A stretch of 64,000 bases of DNA from Acidobacteriaceae bacterium KBS 146 (GCA_000688615.1 JHVA01000001.1:1798001-1862000); one strand, 5' to 3'; shown: positions 54,412-64,000, numbered from the stretch's first letter. Numbers and translations are program-made. Notes: generated by a model not told the origin, from the letters alone.

Positions 54412-56322
54412 ATGACCAGTCCAACACTCTCCGCGCCTCTGGCAACCTCAACCTCTTCACGAGCGCAGTCCTCTTGTGGGCCTGCCCGCCCGACCGCGCT
54501 GATTGTCATCCTTTCCCTCTGGTTGGTGGTCTTCTTTGCTTCTCTATTCGCACCTCCGCTATTAGATGATGCCGACGCCACCCACGCCAACGCCGCCCGC
54601 AATATGGTGCTCACCGGAGACCTGGTCACCCTGAAGGTCAACGGGATTCGCTATCTCGAGAAGGCGGCTCTTCCCTACTGGCTCGATGCCATCAGTTTCC
54701 GCATCTTCGGATTCAATACCTTCGCTGCACATCTTCCGCAGGCACTTGGAGTCCTGCTGCTTGCGCTACTCGGCTTCCATTGGAGCCGACGAGCATACGG
54801 CGATCGTGCTGGCTTTTACACCGGCATCTTCGTCCTGACCTCTGCCGGTGTCTTCCTCTTTACTCGCATCTACATTCCAGAAGTTCTGCTTTCGCTTTTT
54901 ATCCTGGTCGCGCTGTACTGCCTGCTCCGCGTCCTTGAAAAGACGACTACACATCCCAGCGTGCACGCCTACACGATGTGGGCTGCATTAGCGTTCGCTG
55001 TGCTTACCAAGGGACTTGTCGCGCTGGTCTTCTTTGGCGGCGCTGCGATGATTTATCTGCTGATAAGTGGAGAGTGGCGCAATCTCGGCAAAACCAAACC
55101 TGTAAGCGGCTTTCTGCTTTTTCTCCTGATCGCGGCTCCGTGGCACATCCTTGCCGGCCTGCGCAATACCGGCGGTATGAACGGTCACGGCTTCTTCTGG
55201 TTTTATTTCGTCAATGAACACTTTCTGCGCTTCCTGGGCAAACGTTATCCGAAGGACTACAACAAGCTGCCCGGTTACCTCTTCTGGAGCCTTCATCTGG
55301 TCTGGCTCTTTCCCTGGAGTCTGTTCTCTCCGGTCGCCATCATCCAGGGCTGGAGGCTTCGTCAGCTTAGGCCCACGCCTACGGGTTCCAGTTTCTCCAC
55401 AGGCACATCATGGCTTCTGCTGATCTATGCCGCGCTTGTGCTGATCTTCTTTTCAATTTCGACCAATCAGGAGTACTACACCTTCCCCGCCTATCTGGCG
55501 ATCCTCGCGCTGATGGCTGCCGCGCTTGTCCGCTCGGAGTTCTCCTACGAGGAAGATCCGACCTCCCGGCGATGGATCACCGCAGGCCACGCCACCTATA
55601 CCGTGATCGGAATCGCGGCAGCCGCTGCTCTGGTCTACGGGCTCTGGAGTTCCCGCAATCTGCCGTTTGTCCCGGATATCGGAGAACTGCTCGCCCATCG
55701 CGGTGTCGGAGACTACACGCTGTCGATGTCGCATTTCTTCGACCTCACCGGTCCCAGCTTCGCAGCTCTGCGGCTTCCAGCAACGCTGGCGGCTCTCGCG
55801 TTCGCCTTTGGACCCGCGATCGCGTGGTGGCTCCGCAGCAGGAAGCGTCATCTCGCATCCACAACCGCGATAGCCCTGACTTCCACCATCTTCCTCGTTG
55901 CAGCCCACATCGCGCTGATTCGCTTTGCTCCAATGCTCTCGTCGGCCAATCTCGCTCAGAAGATCCTTCGTCTCGAAGACGATCATCTCGTCTCTCGCGA
56001 CAGTCAGGTTCTCCTCTTTGGCGACCAGGCCTACGGATCCTCGATTCCCTTCTACCTCGGCAAGATCGTCTATCTGGTTGATGGCCGCTCTACATCGATG
56101 CTCTTCGGATCCACCTTCCCGGATGCCCCGCCCATCTTCCTGACACATGACCAGATGCTGAAGGACTGGGGCTCCGGCCCTCGCAAAATTCTCTTCGTCC
56201 CGCTTGAAAAACGGGATGAGGTCGACCGCCTTCTCGGCAACAACAAGATCCCGCTCGCTGAAACCTCCGGGAAGGCACTCTTCACCGACAGACCTTTGGA
56301 CCACCCATCGAATCACCAGTGA
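54412..56322 (+). CDS. GT39/ArnT-like membrane glycosyltransferase 1
   Basis: The 636-residue GT-C enzyme carries the first-loop pattern PPLLDDADATHANAARNMVLTGDLVTLKVNGIRYLEKAALPYWL (D-D/E for the metal, E-K-P/A substrate contact) within it. About eleven transmembrane segments follow, plus a soluble domain at about 490-636 (VLLFGDQAYGSSIPFYLGKIV). ArnT/PMT relatives transfer sugars from polyprenyl-phosphate to lipid A, protein or glycolipid in the periplasm. Substrate unknown. The next gene is a paralogue that starts inside this gene's last four bases (GTGA). Confidence 0.8.
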   Translation: MTSPTLSAPLATSTSSRAQSSCGPARPTALIVILSLWLVVFFASLFAPPLLDDADATHANAARNMVLTGDLVTLKVNGIRYLEKAALPYWLDAISFRIFGFNTFAAHLPQALGVLLLALLGFHWSRRAYGDRAGFYTGIFVLTSAGVFLFTRIYIPEVLLSLFILVALYCLLRVLEKTTTHPSVHAYTMWAALAFAVLTKGLVALVFFGGAAMIYLLISGEWRNLGKTKPVSGFLLFLLIAAPWHILAGLRNTGGMNGHGFFWFYFVNEHFLRFLGKRYPKDYNKLPGYLFWSLHLVWLFPWSLFSPVAIIQGWRLRQLRPTPTGSSFSTGTSWLLLIYAALVLIFFSISTNQEYYTFPAYLAILALMAAALVRSEFSYEEDPTSRRWITAGHATYTVIGIAAAAALVYGLWSSRNLPFVPDIGELLAHRGVGDYTLSMSHFFDLTGPSFAALRLPATLAALAFAFGPAIAWWLRSRKRHLASTTAIALTSTIFLVAAHIALIRFAPMLSSANLAQKILRLEDDHLVSRDSQVLLFGDQAYGSSIPFYLGKIVYLVDGRSTSMLFGSTFPDAPPIFLTHDQMLKDWGSGPRKILFVPLEKRDEVDRLLGNNKIPLAETSGKALFTDRPLDHPSNHQ

Positions 56323-58274
56323 ATACAGGCACAGCCCATTTCGTTGTGACGAATCCCGGCCCGGCCGTTGCGCTGGACCACGGCCCTGCGGCCACGGAAG
56401 CTCCTTCCGCAGCGCGCCACTGGAGCCTACGTTCCATCGCGATCATTGTCTTTGCGTGGCTCATCCTGCAGATCGGCGGCCTCTTTACGCCTGGCTTGCT
56501 CGACGACGTCGATTCCATCTACACCGAGATCGCCCGCGAGATGCTGGTCCGCCATGACTACGTAACTCCATATATCAATGGCGTGCGCTTCTTCGATAAA
56601 CCACCTTTGATGTATTGGATGGCCGCCGGCTCCATGCGAATCTTCGGCGCCCATGACTGGGCGGCACGCCTTCCTCTCGCTCTGGGAGTGCTCGCACTTC
56701 TCCTCTCGGTCTATGCCCTCGGCATCCGATTATTTCGCGATGTGGCACCCTCCGGCGCACAAGATCGGGGAGGCTTCTACGCGGCGCTTGCACTGGCCAC
56801 CAGCATCGGTCCGTATCTGTACACGCGCTTCTATATTCCCGACATCCTTCTTGCGCTCTGGATGACTCTCGGGGTTCATCTCTTCCTGATCGCACTGGAT
56901 CGAATCCGCGCAAATCGCTCGGCGCTATTGCCCTGCATATCCTTTGCAGCGGTCATGGCGCTCAACGTCCTCACCAAAGGACTCATCGGGCTCATCTTTC
57001 CCGTTGCTTTTGTTCTCGCCTACCTTGCCCTCACCCGTCAGCTCAGGCTCCTGCTCCGGTTCCACCTGGCCGCCTCCGCCATCGTCTTTCTGGCCATCGC
57101 AGCTCCGTGGCACATTCTTGCCGCACTGCGCACACCGTCGATCTCGCTGCCCGCAGGTCAGGGTCTTCCCCATCATGGTGGATGGGCATGGTTCTATCTC
57201 TACAACGAGCACATCGCCCGTTTCCTCGGACGCCGCATTCCCCACGACTACGGCCAGGTCCCCATCCCTCTCTTCTGGACTCTTACCGCACTCTGGATCA
57301 TGCCGTGGACCCAGTTCCTTTTTCCAGCAGTGCAGGGTCACCTCCGCGATCTTCGCGATCGTACTTCGATTGCTTCAAAGCCCCGCGGCGAAGCAGCACT
57401 ATCCCTCCTTCTCTGGAGCGCCGTCGTCCTCGGCTTCTTCACCCTCTCCAGCCGTCAGGAGTACTACAGCCTTCCAGCACTTCCGGCGCTCGCCCTCATG
57501 GCCGCGGGAGTCCTCGCCCGCGCCGATGTTCCCTTCGGTGAAGACTCTCTCCTCGCTCGTCGATCCTCCCTGCGCTGGACCCTCTGGTTTCTCATTCCAC
57601 TGACATCGCTCATCGCGATAGTCTGCGGATACTTCGCCTTCTCCGCGCCTCGACCCGCTCCCGGCACCGATATCGCATCCTTGCTCGCAGCGAATCCTGA
57701 GTTCTACAACCTCTCGCTCGGTCACATCTTTGACCTCACGGCAGCGGCTATGGGACTCTTCCGCGGCCCTCTTATCGTCGTTGCCCTTGGCATGCTGACC
57801 GCCGGGCTGGCCAGTTATATGCTTCGACGACGCGAAATCCGATATGCCGCCAATCTCACCCTCGCTACAGCCATGACATTTACACTACTGGCCGCTCACG
57901 AAGGTCTCGATCGCTTCTATCCCATCATCGGCTCCAAGGATCTTGCGCTCGCGATCAACCACGCCGGGCTCCAAAGCGAAGATCAAATCATCCTCGATGG
58001 CGAACTCACCTCAGGATCTTCGTTGATCTTCTATACCCGCCATCAAGTGCATCTCATCAACGGCAATGTGAATGGGCTCTGGTATGGTGCCTTCTGGCCC
58101 GACTCTCCTCACATTTTTGAAACCGAAGAATCTCTGCGCCGCCTGTGGTCCAGTCCCACACGCGTCTTTCTCTTCACCTACCATCCTGCCACGAGAACGC
58201 AGTCCCTCTCCGCCTTCGGCCCGGTACACACGGTTGCTTCAGCAGGCGGCAAGACCGTCCTGACCAACCGCTGA
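56319..58274 (+). CDS. GT39/ArnT-like membrane glycosyltransferase 2
   Basis: The 651-residue paralogue of the previous gene. It starts GTG at 56319 overlapping its partner's TGA. The first-loop motif is PGLLDDVDSIYTEIAREMLVRHDYVTPYINGVRFFDKPPLMYW (D-D, F-D-K-P-P). It has about eleven transmembrane segments and a C-terminal soluble part (DGELTSGSSLIFYTRHQVHLING). The N-terminus is longer than in its partner by about 30 polar residues. The pair likely arose by tandem duplication. It ends 36 bases before the convergent GT2 gene. Confidence 0.8.
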   Translation: MNTGTAHFVVTNPGPAVALDHGPAATEAPSAARHWSLRSIAIIVFAWLILQIGGLFTPGLLDDVDSIYTEIAREMLVRHDYVTPYINGVRFFDKPPLMYWMAAGSMRIFGAHDWAARLPLALGVLALLLSVYALGIRLFRDVAPSGAQDRGGFYAALALATSIGPYLYTRFYIPDILLALWMTLGVHLFLIALDRIRANRSALLPCISFAAVMALNVLTKGLIGLIFPVAFVLAYLALTRQLRLLLRFHLAASAIVFLAIAAPWHILAALRTPSISLPAGQGLPHHGGWAWFYLYNEHIARFLGRRIPHDYGQVPIPLFWTLTALWIMPWTQFLFPAVQGHLRDLRDRTSIASKPRGEAALSLLLWSAVVLGFFTLSSRQEYYSLPALPALALMAAGVLARADVPFGEDSLLARRSSLRWTLWFLIPLTSLIAIVCGYFAFSAPRPAPGTDIASLLAANPEFYNLSLGHIFDLTAAAMGLFRGPLIVVALGMLTAGLASYMLRRREIRYAANLTLATAMTFTLLAAHEGLDRFYPIIGSKDLALAINHAGLQSEDQIILDGELTSGSSLIFYTRHQVHLINGNVNGLWYGAFWPDSPHIFETEESLRRLWSSPTRVFLFTYHPATRTQSLSAFGPVHTVASAGGKTVLTNR

Positions 58275-58310
58275 CGATCGCGTGGCAGCTCTCGCTCATC
58301 CTGAATATAT

Positions 58311-59501
58311 TCAGGGAGCCTCGACCCTGCCCCCATCACGCAGGCGGTATGTCTGCCCGCGATAGTAAAAGCGATCTCCTCCATAGCTTCCCAGCCAGAG
58401 CAGACTTCCCAGAAGATCCCGCAAGGGATACAGCAACATCCCGCGCACCCACTCTGAATCCCCCATCACCTTCAGCACGGTTCCGGCCTGCACCCACCGG
58501 TTCACCACCATCGCCAGCAACCACACCGCTCCCAATCCAGGATGCCCGCTCAGCAGACCCCAGACAAAGCCAAGCACACCAAAAGGCATCGCAAAGGTAA
58601 GACCGCTGCCCAGATGCCCCCATGGTCGTGATCGCCGCGTGCTCTGCATCCACCGAAGCTGATTCCGGAACGAAACCGAAAACGGCGTATCCTCCACCAG
58701 CAACCGGATCACGTGCGTCGCCAGCAGAACTCCTGTGCCTCGCATCGCTAGCCGATTGCCGAGCACAAAGTCGTCCGCATAAAATTGCCCGAGCTCTTCA
58801 AATCCGCCAGCTTCGACAAACGATCTTTTTCTCACCGCCATCGTCACACCGAGAGCGAATTTCGTCCCCTCGATCATGTCGGCAACCATCACTCCCGAGC
58901 TCATCTCGACGCTCTTGCCGACCGCATCCAGATGCGACGAAAGCCGGGCCGAGGATCCGCGATGGAGCGTTCCCAGATAGATGCTCGAAGCCAGACCTAC
59001 CTTCGGGTCCTTCAGGTTCTGCACCATCTTTCTCAGGTAGTCCGGAGTCACCCGGGCATCCGCGTCGCTGGTGATGTAAAGTTCATGCCTCGCAACGGAG
59101 TCCATCTTCGCCAACGAAAAGACCTTCGCGTTGTGGAACTGCGGCGGAGGTTCCCCACACGTGACAAACTTCGCATCGACATGCGGATACCGTCTGCCGA
59201 CCTCCTGCGCCAGCTGGAACCCGGCATCGCTCTCGTGCCGTGCGCAGAACAGGAGCTCAAACGCTGGATAATCCTGCTCAAAAAATGTCTCGAGGTTGCG
59301 TTCCAGACCGTCTTCGGTACCATGCAGCGGCTTTAGCACGCTTACAGGAGGTAAAAATACCGAGGCTCTGGCATCGTGGTCCTCCCGTCGCCGCCGCATC
59401 CCAAATCGGATGGCTGCCACGAGGACCATCATGCAATAGATCGTCGATGTGACCGATCCAATTACCGCAATCCAGAACACTGCGTTAACCAACAAACTCA
59501 T
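58311..59501 (-). CDS. HpnI/ceramide-glucosyltransferase-like glycosyltransferase (GT2/GT21)
   Basis: The 396-residue membrane glycosyltransferase has an N-terminal helix, the SVLKPLHGTEDGLERNLETFFEQDYPAFELLF start, D1/D2 as SDADARV, D3 in YADDFVLGNRLAM, and NQLRWMQSTRRSRP at the (Q/R)-x-x-R-W position. C-terminal helices span about 300-370. This profile fits the hopanoid-glycosylating HpnI group and related ceramide glucosyltransferases. No other hopanoid genes are adjacent, so the lipid acceptor is inferred. Confidence 0.78.
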   Translation of the reverse strand: MSLLVNAVFWIAVIGSVTSTIYCMMVLVAAIRFGMRRRREDHDARASVFLPPVSVLKPLHGTEDGLERNLETFFEQDYPAFELLFCARHESDAGFQLAQEVGRRYPHVDAKFVTCGEPPPQFHNAKVFSLAKMDSVARHELYITSDADARVTPDYLRKMVQNLKDPKVGLASSIYLGTLHRGSSARLSSHLDAVGKSVEMSSGVMVADMIEGTKFALGVTMAVRKRSFVEAGGFEELGQFYADDFVLGNRLAMRGTGVLLATHVIRLLVEDTPFSVSFRNQLRWMQSTRRSRPWGHLGSGLTFAMPFGVLGFVWGLLSGHPGLGAVWLLAMVVNRWVQAGTVLKVMGDSEWVRGMLLYPLRDLLGSLLWLGSYGGDRFYYRGQTYRLRDGGRVEAP

Positions 59502-59607
59502 CCCTTACCTGCAAACCTGCAACCTACTCGCAAACTTCGAGTTTATCGCAGCCGGCAGGGAGGAGTCCGGCGAATGCGGCTCTAATATGGAAACACAATC
59601 CGAGGCT

Positions 59608-61194
59608 TTAGTGCACTCCTGCAGGAGCCTTTCCCGGTTTAACCTTTTTCAACATCCATACGGCAACGACACAAGCAAAGCTTAGCAGCGAAAGCCATCG
59701 AAAGACATCTACAAAGGCCCAGTTTGCAGCCTGCCGCTGCAGTTCGCGATAAAGGGTCGCCTGGGCTGGTGCAGCCGCATTCGCTGGCCCGAAGTGTCCC
59801 GAAAGAAATCTCGTCGTGTCATGGACCGAGTTTTGAAACTGCTGCCCAGTGATCGGGACCGAGTTGACGATCAGGTTCTGGTGCACGGCCGACCGGCGCG
59901 TCAACAGCGTCTGCGCGATCGAGATACCGATCGACCCTCCCACATTTCGCATCAGGTTGAATAACCCGCTCGCATTTCCGATCTGCTCGTTCGGCAGCGT
60001 GCCGTATGCCGCCGTCGTGATGGGCACGAAGACAAAACTCAACCCAAAGCCGGTGATCAGAATAGGAATCAACAGCGTGGTGGGCGAGATATCCAAAGTT
60101 ACGTTGCCGAAGTACAGGGTCGTAAATCCGAAGACGATAAATCCGAAGGTCAGCAGCAGGCGCGGATCGACCTTGTTGGACAGATAGCCAATCACCGGCA
60201 TGCCGCAAATGGCTCCCAGCCCACGCGGAGCGACTACGATTCCGGCGGTAAATGCCGTATATCCCAACAGCTCCTGAAAGAAGAGCGGGAGCACCGTGAC
60301 CGTCGAATAAATCGCCACTCCAAACAGGAAGATCAGCAGGCAGCCGATGGCAAAGTTCCTGTCCTTCATCACTTTCAGATCGACCAGGGGATTCTTCTTC
60401 TTCCACGAAATCCACACCCACCATATAAACGCCGTGATCATGAAACAGAACGCCCAGCGGATCCACGTCGCCCCAAACCAGTCATCTTCCTGCCCCTTAT
60501 CCAGGATGATCTGCAGGCAGCCTGTCCAAACCACCAACATTCCAAAGCCAAGATTGTCAAAAGGCGGGACCTTGGCGTTTTTGATGTAAGGAGGATCATG
60601 CACGAAACGGCTGATCATGAAGACCGCCAGCGCTCCCACCGGAATGTTGATGTAAAAGGCATAGCGCCATGAATATGTGTCCGTGAGCCAGCCCCCGAGA
60701 GTAGGCCCCAGCACTGGTGCCACAACCACTCCGAAGGCAAAAACCGCCGCCGCTGCGCCGCGTTTTGCCGGGGGAAAGGACTCAAACAGGATGGCCTGAG
60801 AGAGTGGCTGCAGCGCACCGCCTCCAGCTCCCTGAACGATCCGGGCCAGAAGCATCAAGCCCAGCGTAGGCGCCGCGCCACAGGCAAAACTGGCAACCGT
60901 AAAAATAATGACGCATACCACCAGAAAGTTCTTTCGTCCAAACCGCAAAGAACACCAGTTGCTTGCCGGCAGCACGATGGCATTCGCAACCAGGTAGCTA
61001 GTAAGAACCCAGGTCGCTTCGTCGTTCGACGCCGACAGAGAACCGGCGATGTACGGCAATGCCACGGATGCGATGGCTGTATCGAGCACCTCCATAAAGG
61101 TGGCCAGCATCACCGACGCTGCAATCAGCCAGGGGTTGACGCCATGCGTCACCTCGGCTGAGTGGTCGGCAGGTAGAGTCGCAGTGCTCGACAT
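59608..61194 (-). CDS. DHA2-family MFS multidrug efflux transporter (EmrB-like)
   Basis: The 528-residue protein has 14 predicted transmembrane segments. Signature pieces: FMEVLDTAIASVALPYIAGSL (motif D1), ATWVLTSYLVANAIVLPASNW, RFGRKNFL (motif A), QGAGGGALQPLSQAILFESFPPAKRGAA, and PVLGPTLGGWLTDTYSWRYAFYINIPVG (motif C). These are all hallmarks of proton-driven drug exporters. EmrB-type pumps usually work with a membrane-fusion EmrA and an outer-membrane protein, neither of which is adjacent. It is read away from dnaK. The site GGAAAGG precedes the ATG. Confidence 0.88.
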   Translation of the reverse strand: MSSTATLPADHSAEVTHGVNPWLIAASVMLATFMEVLDTAIASVALPYIAGSLSASNDEATWVLTSYLVANAIVLPASNWCSLRFGRKNFLVVCVIIFTVASFACGAAPTLGLMLLARIVQGAGGGALQPLSQAILFESFPPAKRGAAAAVFAFGVVVAPVLGPTLGGWLTDTYSWRYAFYINIPVGALAVFMISRFVHDPPYIKNAKVPPFDNLGFGMLVVWTGCLQIILDKGQEDDWFGATWIRWAFCFMITAFIWWVWISWKKKNPLVDLKVMKDRNFAIGCLLIFLFGVAIYSTVTVLPLFFQELLGYTAFTAGIVVAPRGLGAICGMPVIGYLSNKVDPRLLLTFGFIVFGFTTLYFGNVTLDISPTTLLIPILITGFGLSFVFVPITTAAYGTLPNEQIGNASGLFNLMRNVGGSIGISIAQTLLTRRSAVHQNLIVNSVPITGQQFQNSVHDTTRFLSGHFGPANAAAPAQATLYRELQRQAANWAFVDVFRWLSLLSFACVVAVWMLKKVKPGKAPAGVH

Positions 61195-61653
61195 CGAAAG
61201 GCCTTTCCGTCCGCGAAAAGTAACAGATATTGCTGATCTTATTCAAATCAGTCTTGCTGAAAAGGCAGGCTACAACAGGGATATGACGCGAAATCGAACA
61301 TTCGCGCCGAACAAAAGCTATGAAGCTTTCGTGACGACACGATTCACGCTTAAGACATATCATGCATCCAATATTTTTAGAGGACGCTTTCCCAGGTCCG
61401 TCGTTCAACCGGGCTTTCACGACAATATCGATCTTTCGGCCACTTCAGCTATAAACCTTTGAAAAATGCAAATTAGGTAGCTTTTCCATACAGGCACCCC
61501 TGTAGCTGGTTCCGATACGGATTTTTATTACATAGCTGCATCCTCATGCTTCAAAGCACATCATATATATTGACAGTAAGTGACTCAAGGTGACATGATC
61601 CACTAAGTCAACAAGATTCAAGGGCGTAAGCCCTGCGATGGGGAGAGACAGCG
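61195..61653. other. Divergent upstream region of the efflux pump and dnaK
   Basis: 459 bases without a gene. The part next to dnaK is AT-rich and contains a probable promoter and a HAIR-like site (61569-61599). A small IR TACAGG/CCTGTA (61489-61504) is also present. The rest shows no clear structure; no CIRCE element. Confidence 0.5.
61569..61599 (+). promoter_or_regulatory. Likely dnaK promoter with HAIR-like operator
   Basis: TTGACA (61570-61575) and CATGAT (61594-61599) are 18 bases apart, a sigma-70-like pair 55 bases before the dnaK ATG. The right half ACTCAAG of the HspR/HAIR consensus (CTTGAGT-N7-ACTCAAG) is exact at 61583-61589. The left half (ATTGACA, 61569-61575) fits four of seven. 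HspR control is possible, not shown. Confidence 0.4.
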
Positions 61654-63564
61654 ATGGGAAAGATTATTGGTATCGATCTGGGAACCACCAATTCGTGCGT
61701 GGCCGTCATGGAGGGCGGTGAGCCGAAGGTGATCCCTAATGAAGAAGGCGGACGCACGACTCCGTCCATCGTCGCCTTCACGAAGAACGGCGAGCGTCTG
61801 GTTGGCCAGGTGGCCAAGCGTCAGGCGATCACGAACCCGGAAAACACGGTCTACTCAATCAAGCGGTTCATGGGTCGTCGTTATGACGAAGTAAACGACG
61901 AGATGAAGATGGTGCCCTATAAGGTAGTAAAGCAGGGCGACCATGTCGCGATCAGTGCTCAGGGCAAGGAGTACACTCCGCCCGAGATCTCGGCCATGAT
62001 CCTGCAGAAGCTGAAGAAGGCTGCCGAGGATTACCTGGGATCCAGCGTTACCGAGGCCGTCATCACGGTTCCGGCGTACTTCAATGATGCACAGCGCCAG
62101 GCCACCAAGGATGCAGGTAAGATCGCCGGTCTCGACGTCAAGCGCATCGTCAACGAGCCGACTGCGGCCGCGCTCGCCTATGGACTCGACAAGAAGAAGG
62201 ACGAGACCATCGCCGTGTACGACTTCGGCGGCGGTACCTTCGATATCTCGATCCTGGAGGTCGGCGAAGGCGTTATCGAAGTGAAGTCGACCAATGGAGA
62301 CACCCATCTGGGGGGCGACAACCTGGACCAGCGCATCGTCGACTGGCTCATCTCGGAGTTCAAGTCCGAGACCGGTCTCGATCTCACCGCCAAGGGCAAC
62401 GAGATGGCTCTCCAGCGTCTGAAGGATGCCGCGGAACGCGCCAAGATCGAGCTATCGACCGCGCAGGAGACGGAGATCAACCTTCCGTTCATCACGGCTG
62501 ACGCCAGCGGACCGAAGCACCTTGTCCGCAAGCTGACCCGTGCCAAGCTCGAGAGCCTGGTTGACGATCTGCTGCAGAAGTCCGTGGGACCCTGCAAGCA
62601 GGCGTTGAAGGATGCAGGCGTCGATGCCAGCAAGATCGATGAGGTCGTCCTGGTTGGCGGCCAGACCCGTATGCCGAAGATTCAGCAGCTGGTCAAAGAG
62701 CTCTTCGGCAAGGAGCCTCACAAGGGCGTCAATCCGGATGAAGTCGTTGCGATCGGAGCGGCGGTCCAGGCTGGTGTTCTCGCCGGAGACGTGAAGGATC
62801 TGCTCCTGCTCGACGTCACCCCGCTGACCCTGTCGATCGAGACCATGGGCGGCGTTGCGACTCCGATGATCCAGCGCAACACGACCATCCCGACCAAGAA
62901 GACGGAGACCTTCTCGACAGCTGCCGATTCGCAGACCGAGGTTGAGGTTCATGTCCTCCAGGGCGAGCGTCCGATGGCGGCGCAGAACCGGACTCTGGGC
63001 AAGTTCAAGCTGAGCGGCATTCCGCCTGCTCCGCGCGGCGTGCCTCAGATCGAGGTAACCTTCGACATCGACGCCAATGGCATTCTGAACGTGACGGCGA
63101 AGGACAACGCGACCGGCAAGGATCAGAAGATCACCATCACCTCCAGCTCGGGTCTCAGCAAGGATGAGGTCGAGCGGATGGCGAAGGATGCCGAATCGCA
63201 CGCGGCCGAGGACAAGGAGCAGCGTGAGACGATCGAAGCCCGCAACGGTCTCGACTCGATGGTCTATAACGTCGAGAAGATGATCAAGGACGCCGGCGAC
63301 AAGGTCTCTGGATCCGATAAAGGCGATGTCGAATCAGCCCTTGAGGATGCAAAGAAAACTCTCGCCGGAACCCCGGGCGCAAGTGAGCTGAACGCGGCCC
63401 GTGAGCGTCTAACCACTGCAAGCCATAAGCTTGCCGAGGTGATGTATAAGGCGAATGCGGCGCAACCGACCGAACAGGCCGCGCAGGGCGGATCCGCTGA
63501 GGAACCGAAGAAGGACGAGGGAGTGATCGACGCCGAGTACGTGGACGTCGACGAAAAAAAGTAA
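61654..63564 (+). CDS. dnaK: Chaperone protein DnaK (Hsp70)
   Basis: The 636-residue Hsp70 has [17 protein letters not shown], the phosphate loops [21 protein letters not shown] and [31 protein letters not shown], and the substrate-binding domain [19 protein letters not shown] helical lid and an acidic tail with [21 protein letters not shown] complete it. All expected motifs are present and the length is normal. It folds proteins with DnaJ and GrpE, which are not adjacent, so it seems to be a stand-alone gene. The site GGGGAGAG lies before the ATG. Two hairpins follow the stop. Confidence 0.98.
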   Translation: MGKIIGIDLGTTNSCVAVMEGGEPKVIPNEEGGRTTPSIVAFTKNGERLVGQVAKRQAITNPENTVYSIKRFMGRRYDEVNDEMKMVPYKVVKQGDHVAISAQGKEYTPPEISAMILQKLKKAAEDYLGSSVTEAVITVPAYFNDAQRQATKDAGKIAGLDVKRIVNEPTAAALAYGLDKKKDETIAVYDFGGGTFDISILEVGEGVIEVKSTNGDTHLGGDNLDQRIVDWLISEFKSETGLDLTAKGNEMALQRLKDAAERAKIELSTAQETEINLPFITADASGPKHLVRKLTRAKLESLVDDLLQKSVGPCKQALKDAGVDASKIDEVVLVGGQTRMPKIQQLVKELFGKEPHKGVNPDEVVAIGAAVQAGVLAGDVKDLLLLDVTPLTLSIETMGGVATPMIQRNTTIPTKKTETFSTAADSQTEVEVHVLQGERPMAAQNRTLGKFKLSGIPPAPRGVPQIEVTFDIDANGILNVTAKDNATGKDQKITITSSSGLSKDEVERMAKDAESHAAEDKEQRETIEARNGLDSMVYNVEKMIKDAGDKVSGSDKGDVESALEDAKKTLAGTPGASELNAARERLTTASHKLAEVMYKANAAQPTEQAAQGGSAEEPKKDEGVIDAEYVDVDEKK

Positions 63565-63640
63565 CCGTCTTAAACGGTTTTGATGGTTAGCAGGTTTTTT
63601 GCAGGAGAGAGGGGCAATCCTCTGAGGTTTGCCCCCTCTT
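63563..63640 (+). terminator. Terminator hairpins after dnaK
   Basis: A short stem AACCGT/ACGGTT (63563-63568 and 63574-63579) followed by TT overlaps the stop. A longer one GGGGCAA/TTGCCCC (63611-63617 and 63629-63635) is extended by AGAG/CTCT past a bulged C. The second is the more convincing terminator. Confidence 0.6.
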
Positions 63641-63705
63641 GTTATAAGAAGGCCCCGGATGGACTGTAGGTTTGTACCACTTACTTCCAGGAAAGGTGTT
63701 CAAAC

Positions 63706-63963
63706 GTGAATAACAATAGAAATCGCATGGAAGTCTCCGATCTGAAGTGGTTAGAAAACCTGGAACTCAATCGATTGACAGGAGGAAGGGCGATGACCGA
63801 GACGATGTGGAGATGTGATCAGGTTCGTGCGGGACAACTTTATAACCGCATGATGTTCGATACGCGCGAAGAGGCGGAACACTTTGTGCGTAAGATGCAG
63901 CAGGTGGAGCCGGACCAGGTGTTTTCGATCGAGGCAATCGAAGCGAAGCAGATCTGGAACTAA
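63706..63963 (+). CDS. Small unknown protein downstream of dnaK
   Basis: This 85-residue soluble protein starts GTG with AGGAAAGG about ten bases upstream (an ATG at 63727 is an alternative). It reads MEVSDLKWLENLELNRLTGG, MWRCDQVRAGQLYNRMMFDTREEAEHFVRKMQQVEP and DQVFSIEAIEAKQIW. I have the impression of similar short proteins in other Terriglobia, but no function is known. The Met- and Glu-rich helices suggest a compact alpha/beta fold. It is 140 bases after the dnaK stop in the same direction, past its terminators. Confidence 0.6.
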   Translation: MNNNRNRMEVSDLKWLENLELNRLTGGRAMTETMWRCDQVRAGQLYNRMMFDTREEAEHFVRKMQQVEPDQVFSIEAIEAKQIWN

Positions 63964-64000
63964 GGACTGGTTAGGAAGCAGGATTTGTAGATCGGTTTGA

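Overview
The window reads as ordinary chromosome from an acidobacterium of the Terriglobia type (Granulicella, Terriglobus and Edaphobacter relatives). This is inferred from moderately high GC, an Oar-like TonB receptor with an N-terminal carboxypeptidase-regulatory domain, several secreted proteins of the style common in that class, and a recurring intergenic repeat resembling GTCATTCTGAGCGAAGCGAAG. It is not inferred from any rRNA. I see no phage, insertion sequence, CRISPR array or rRNA operon.

Layout. 1-4.1 kb: the end of a penicillin-acylase-family gene, a large membrane protein, a polyprenyl diphosphate synthase whose start lies inside a perfect 21-bp inverted repeat, and a secreted carboxypeptidase-regulatory protein. 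4.3-10.2 kb: a DUF59 protein and a methyltransferase facing a translation block on the minus strand, read as tRNA-Thr, tRNA-Tyr, tRNA-Thr, tRNA-Gly, a 106-aa unknown, tuf, rpmG, tRNA-Trp, secE, nusG, rplK. That block ends in a strong terminator with no rplA, and it hides a 57-codon two-helix membrane protein. 10.2-23.2 kb: HAD phosphatase, secreted unknowns, a tandem HD/HD-GYP protein, a GH29 fucosidase, an M23 peptidase, thiL, a trans-sulfuration enzyme, rsmD, a site-2-protease homologue with a ruined active site, and rsmI. 23.2-27.3 kb: two unknown genes, then a complete protein-bound cysteine pathway (cysteine synthase, JAMM peptidase, CysO-like carrier, MoeZ-like activator). The carrier has an unexpected Cys-rich tail after its Gly-Gly.

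27.3-35.4 kb: an exported D-amino-acid-oxidase-like lipoprotein, a guanine-deaminase-like gene and homoserine dehydrogenase, an aldehyde dehydrogenase, an alpha/beta hydrolase, a PRISE-type reductase and DAHP synthase. 35.5-39.2 kb: an Oar-like TonB receptor split by a one-base change in a G tract. 39.7-54.2 kb: a Zn alcohol dehydrogenase, mnmA, two envelope/stress-like membrane proteins, a BON lipoprotein, a GH57 branching enzyme, a UbiA-like membrane protein with a methyltransferase, an M1 aminopeptidase with a low-complexity insertion, a membrane protein, and sixA converging on and overlapping ppx/gppA. 54.4-64 kb: two tandem overlapping GT39-type glycosyltransferases, an HpnI-like glycosyltransferase, a DHA2 efflux pump, dnaK and a small conserved-looking protein.

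The likeliest new biology is (a) the dead site-2 protease with CBS domains, (b) the CysO-like carrier that would need trimming by the neighbouring JAMM peptidase, (c) the tiny membrane protein in the tRNA cluster and (d) the large hairpin over the polyprenyl synthase start. The rest is mostly housekeeping.
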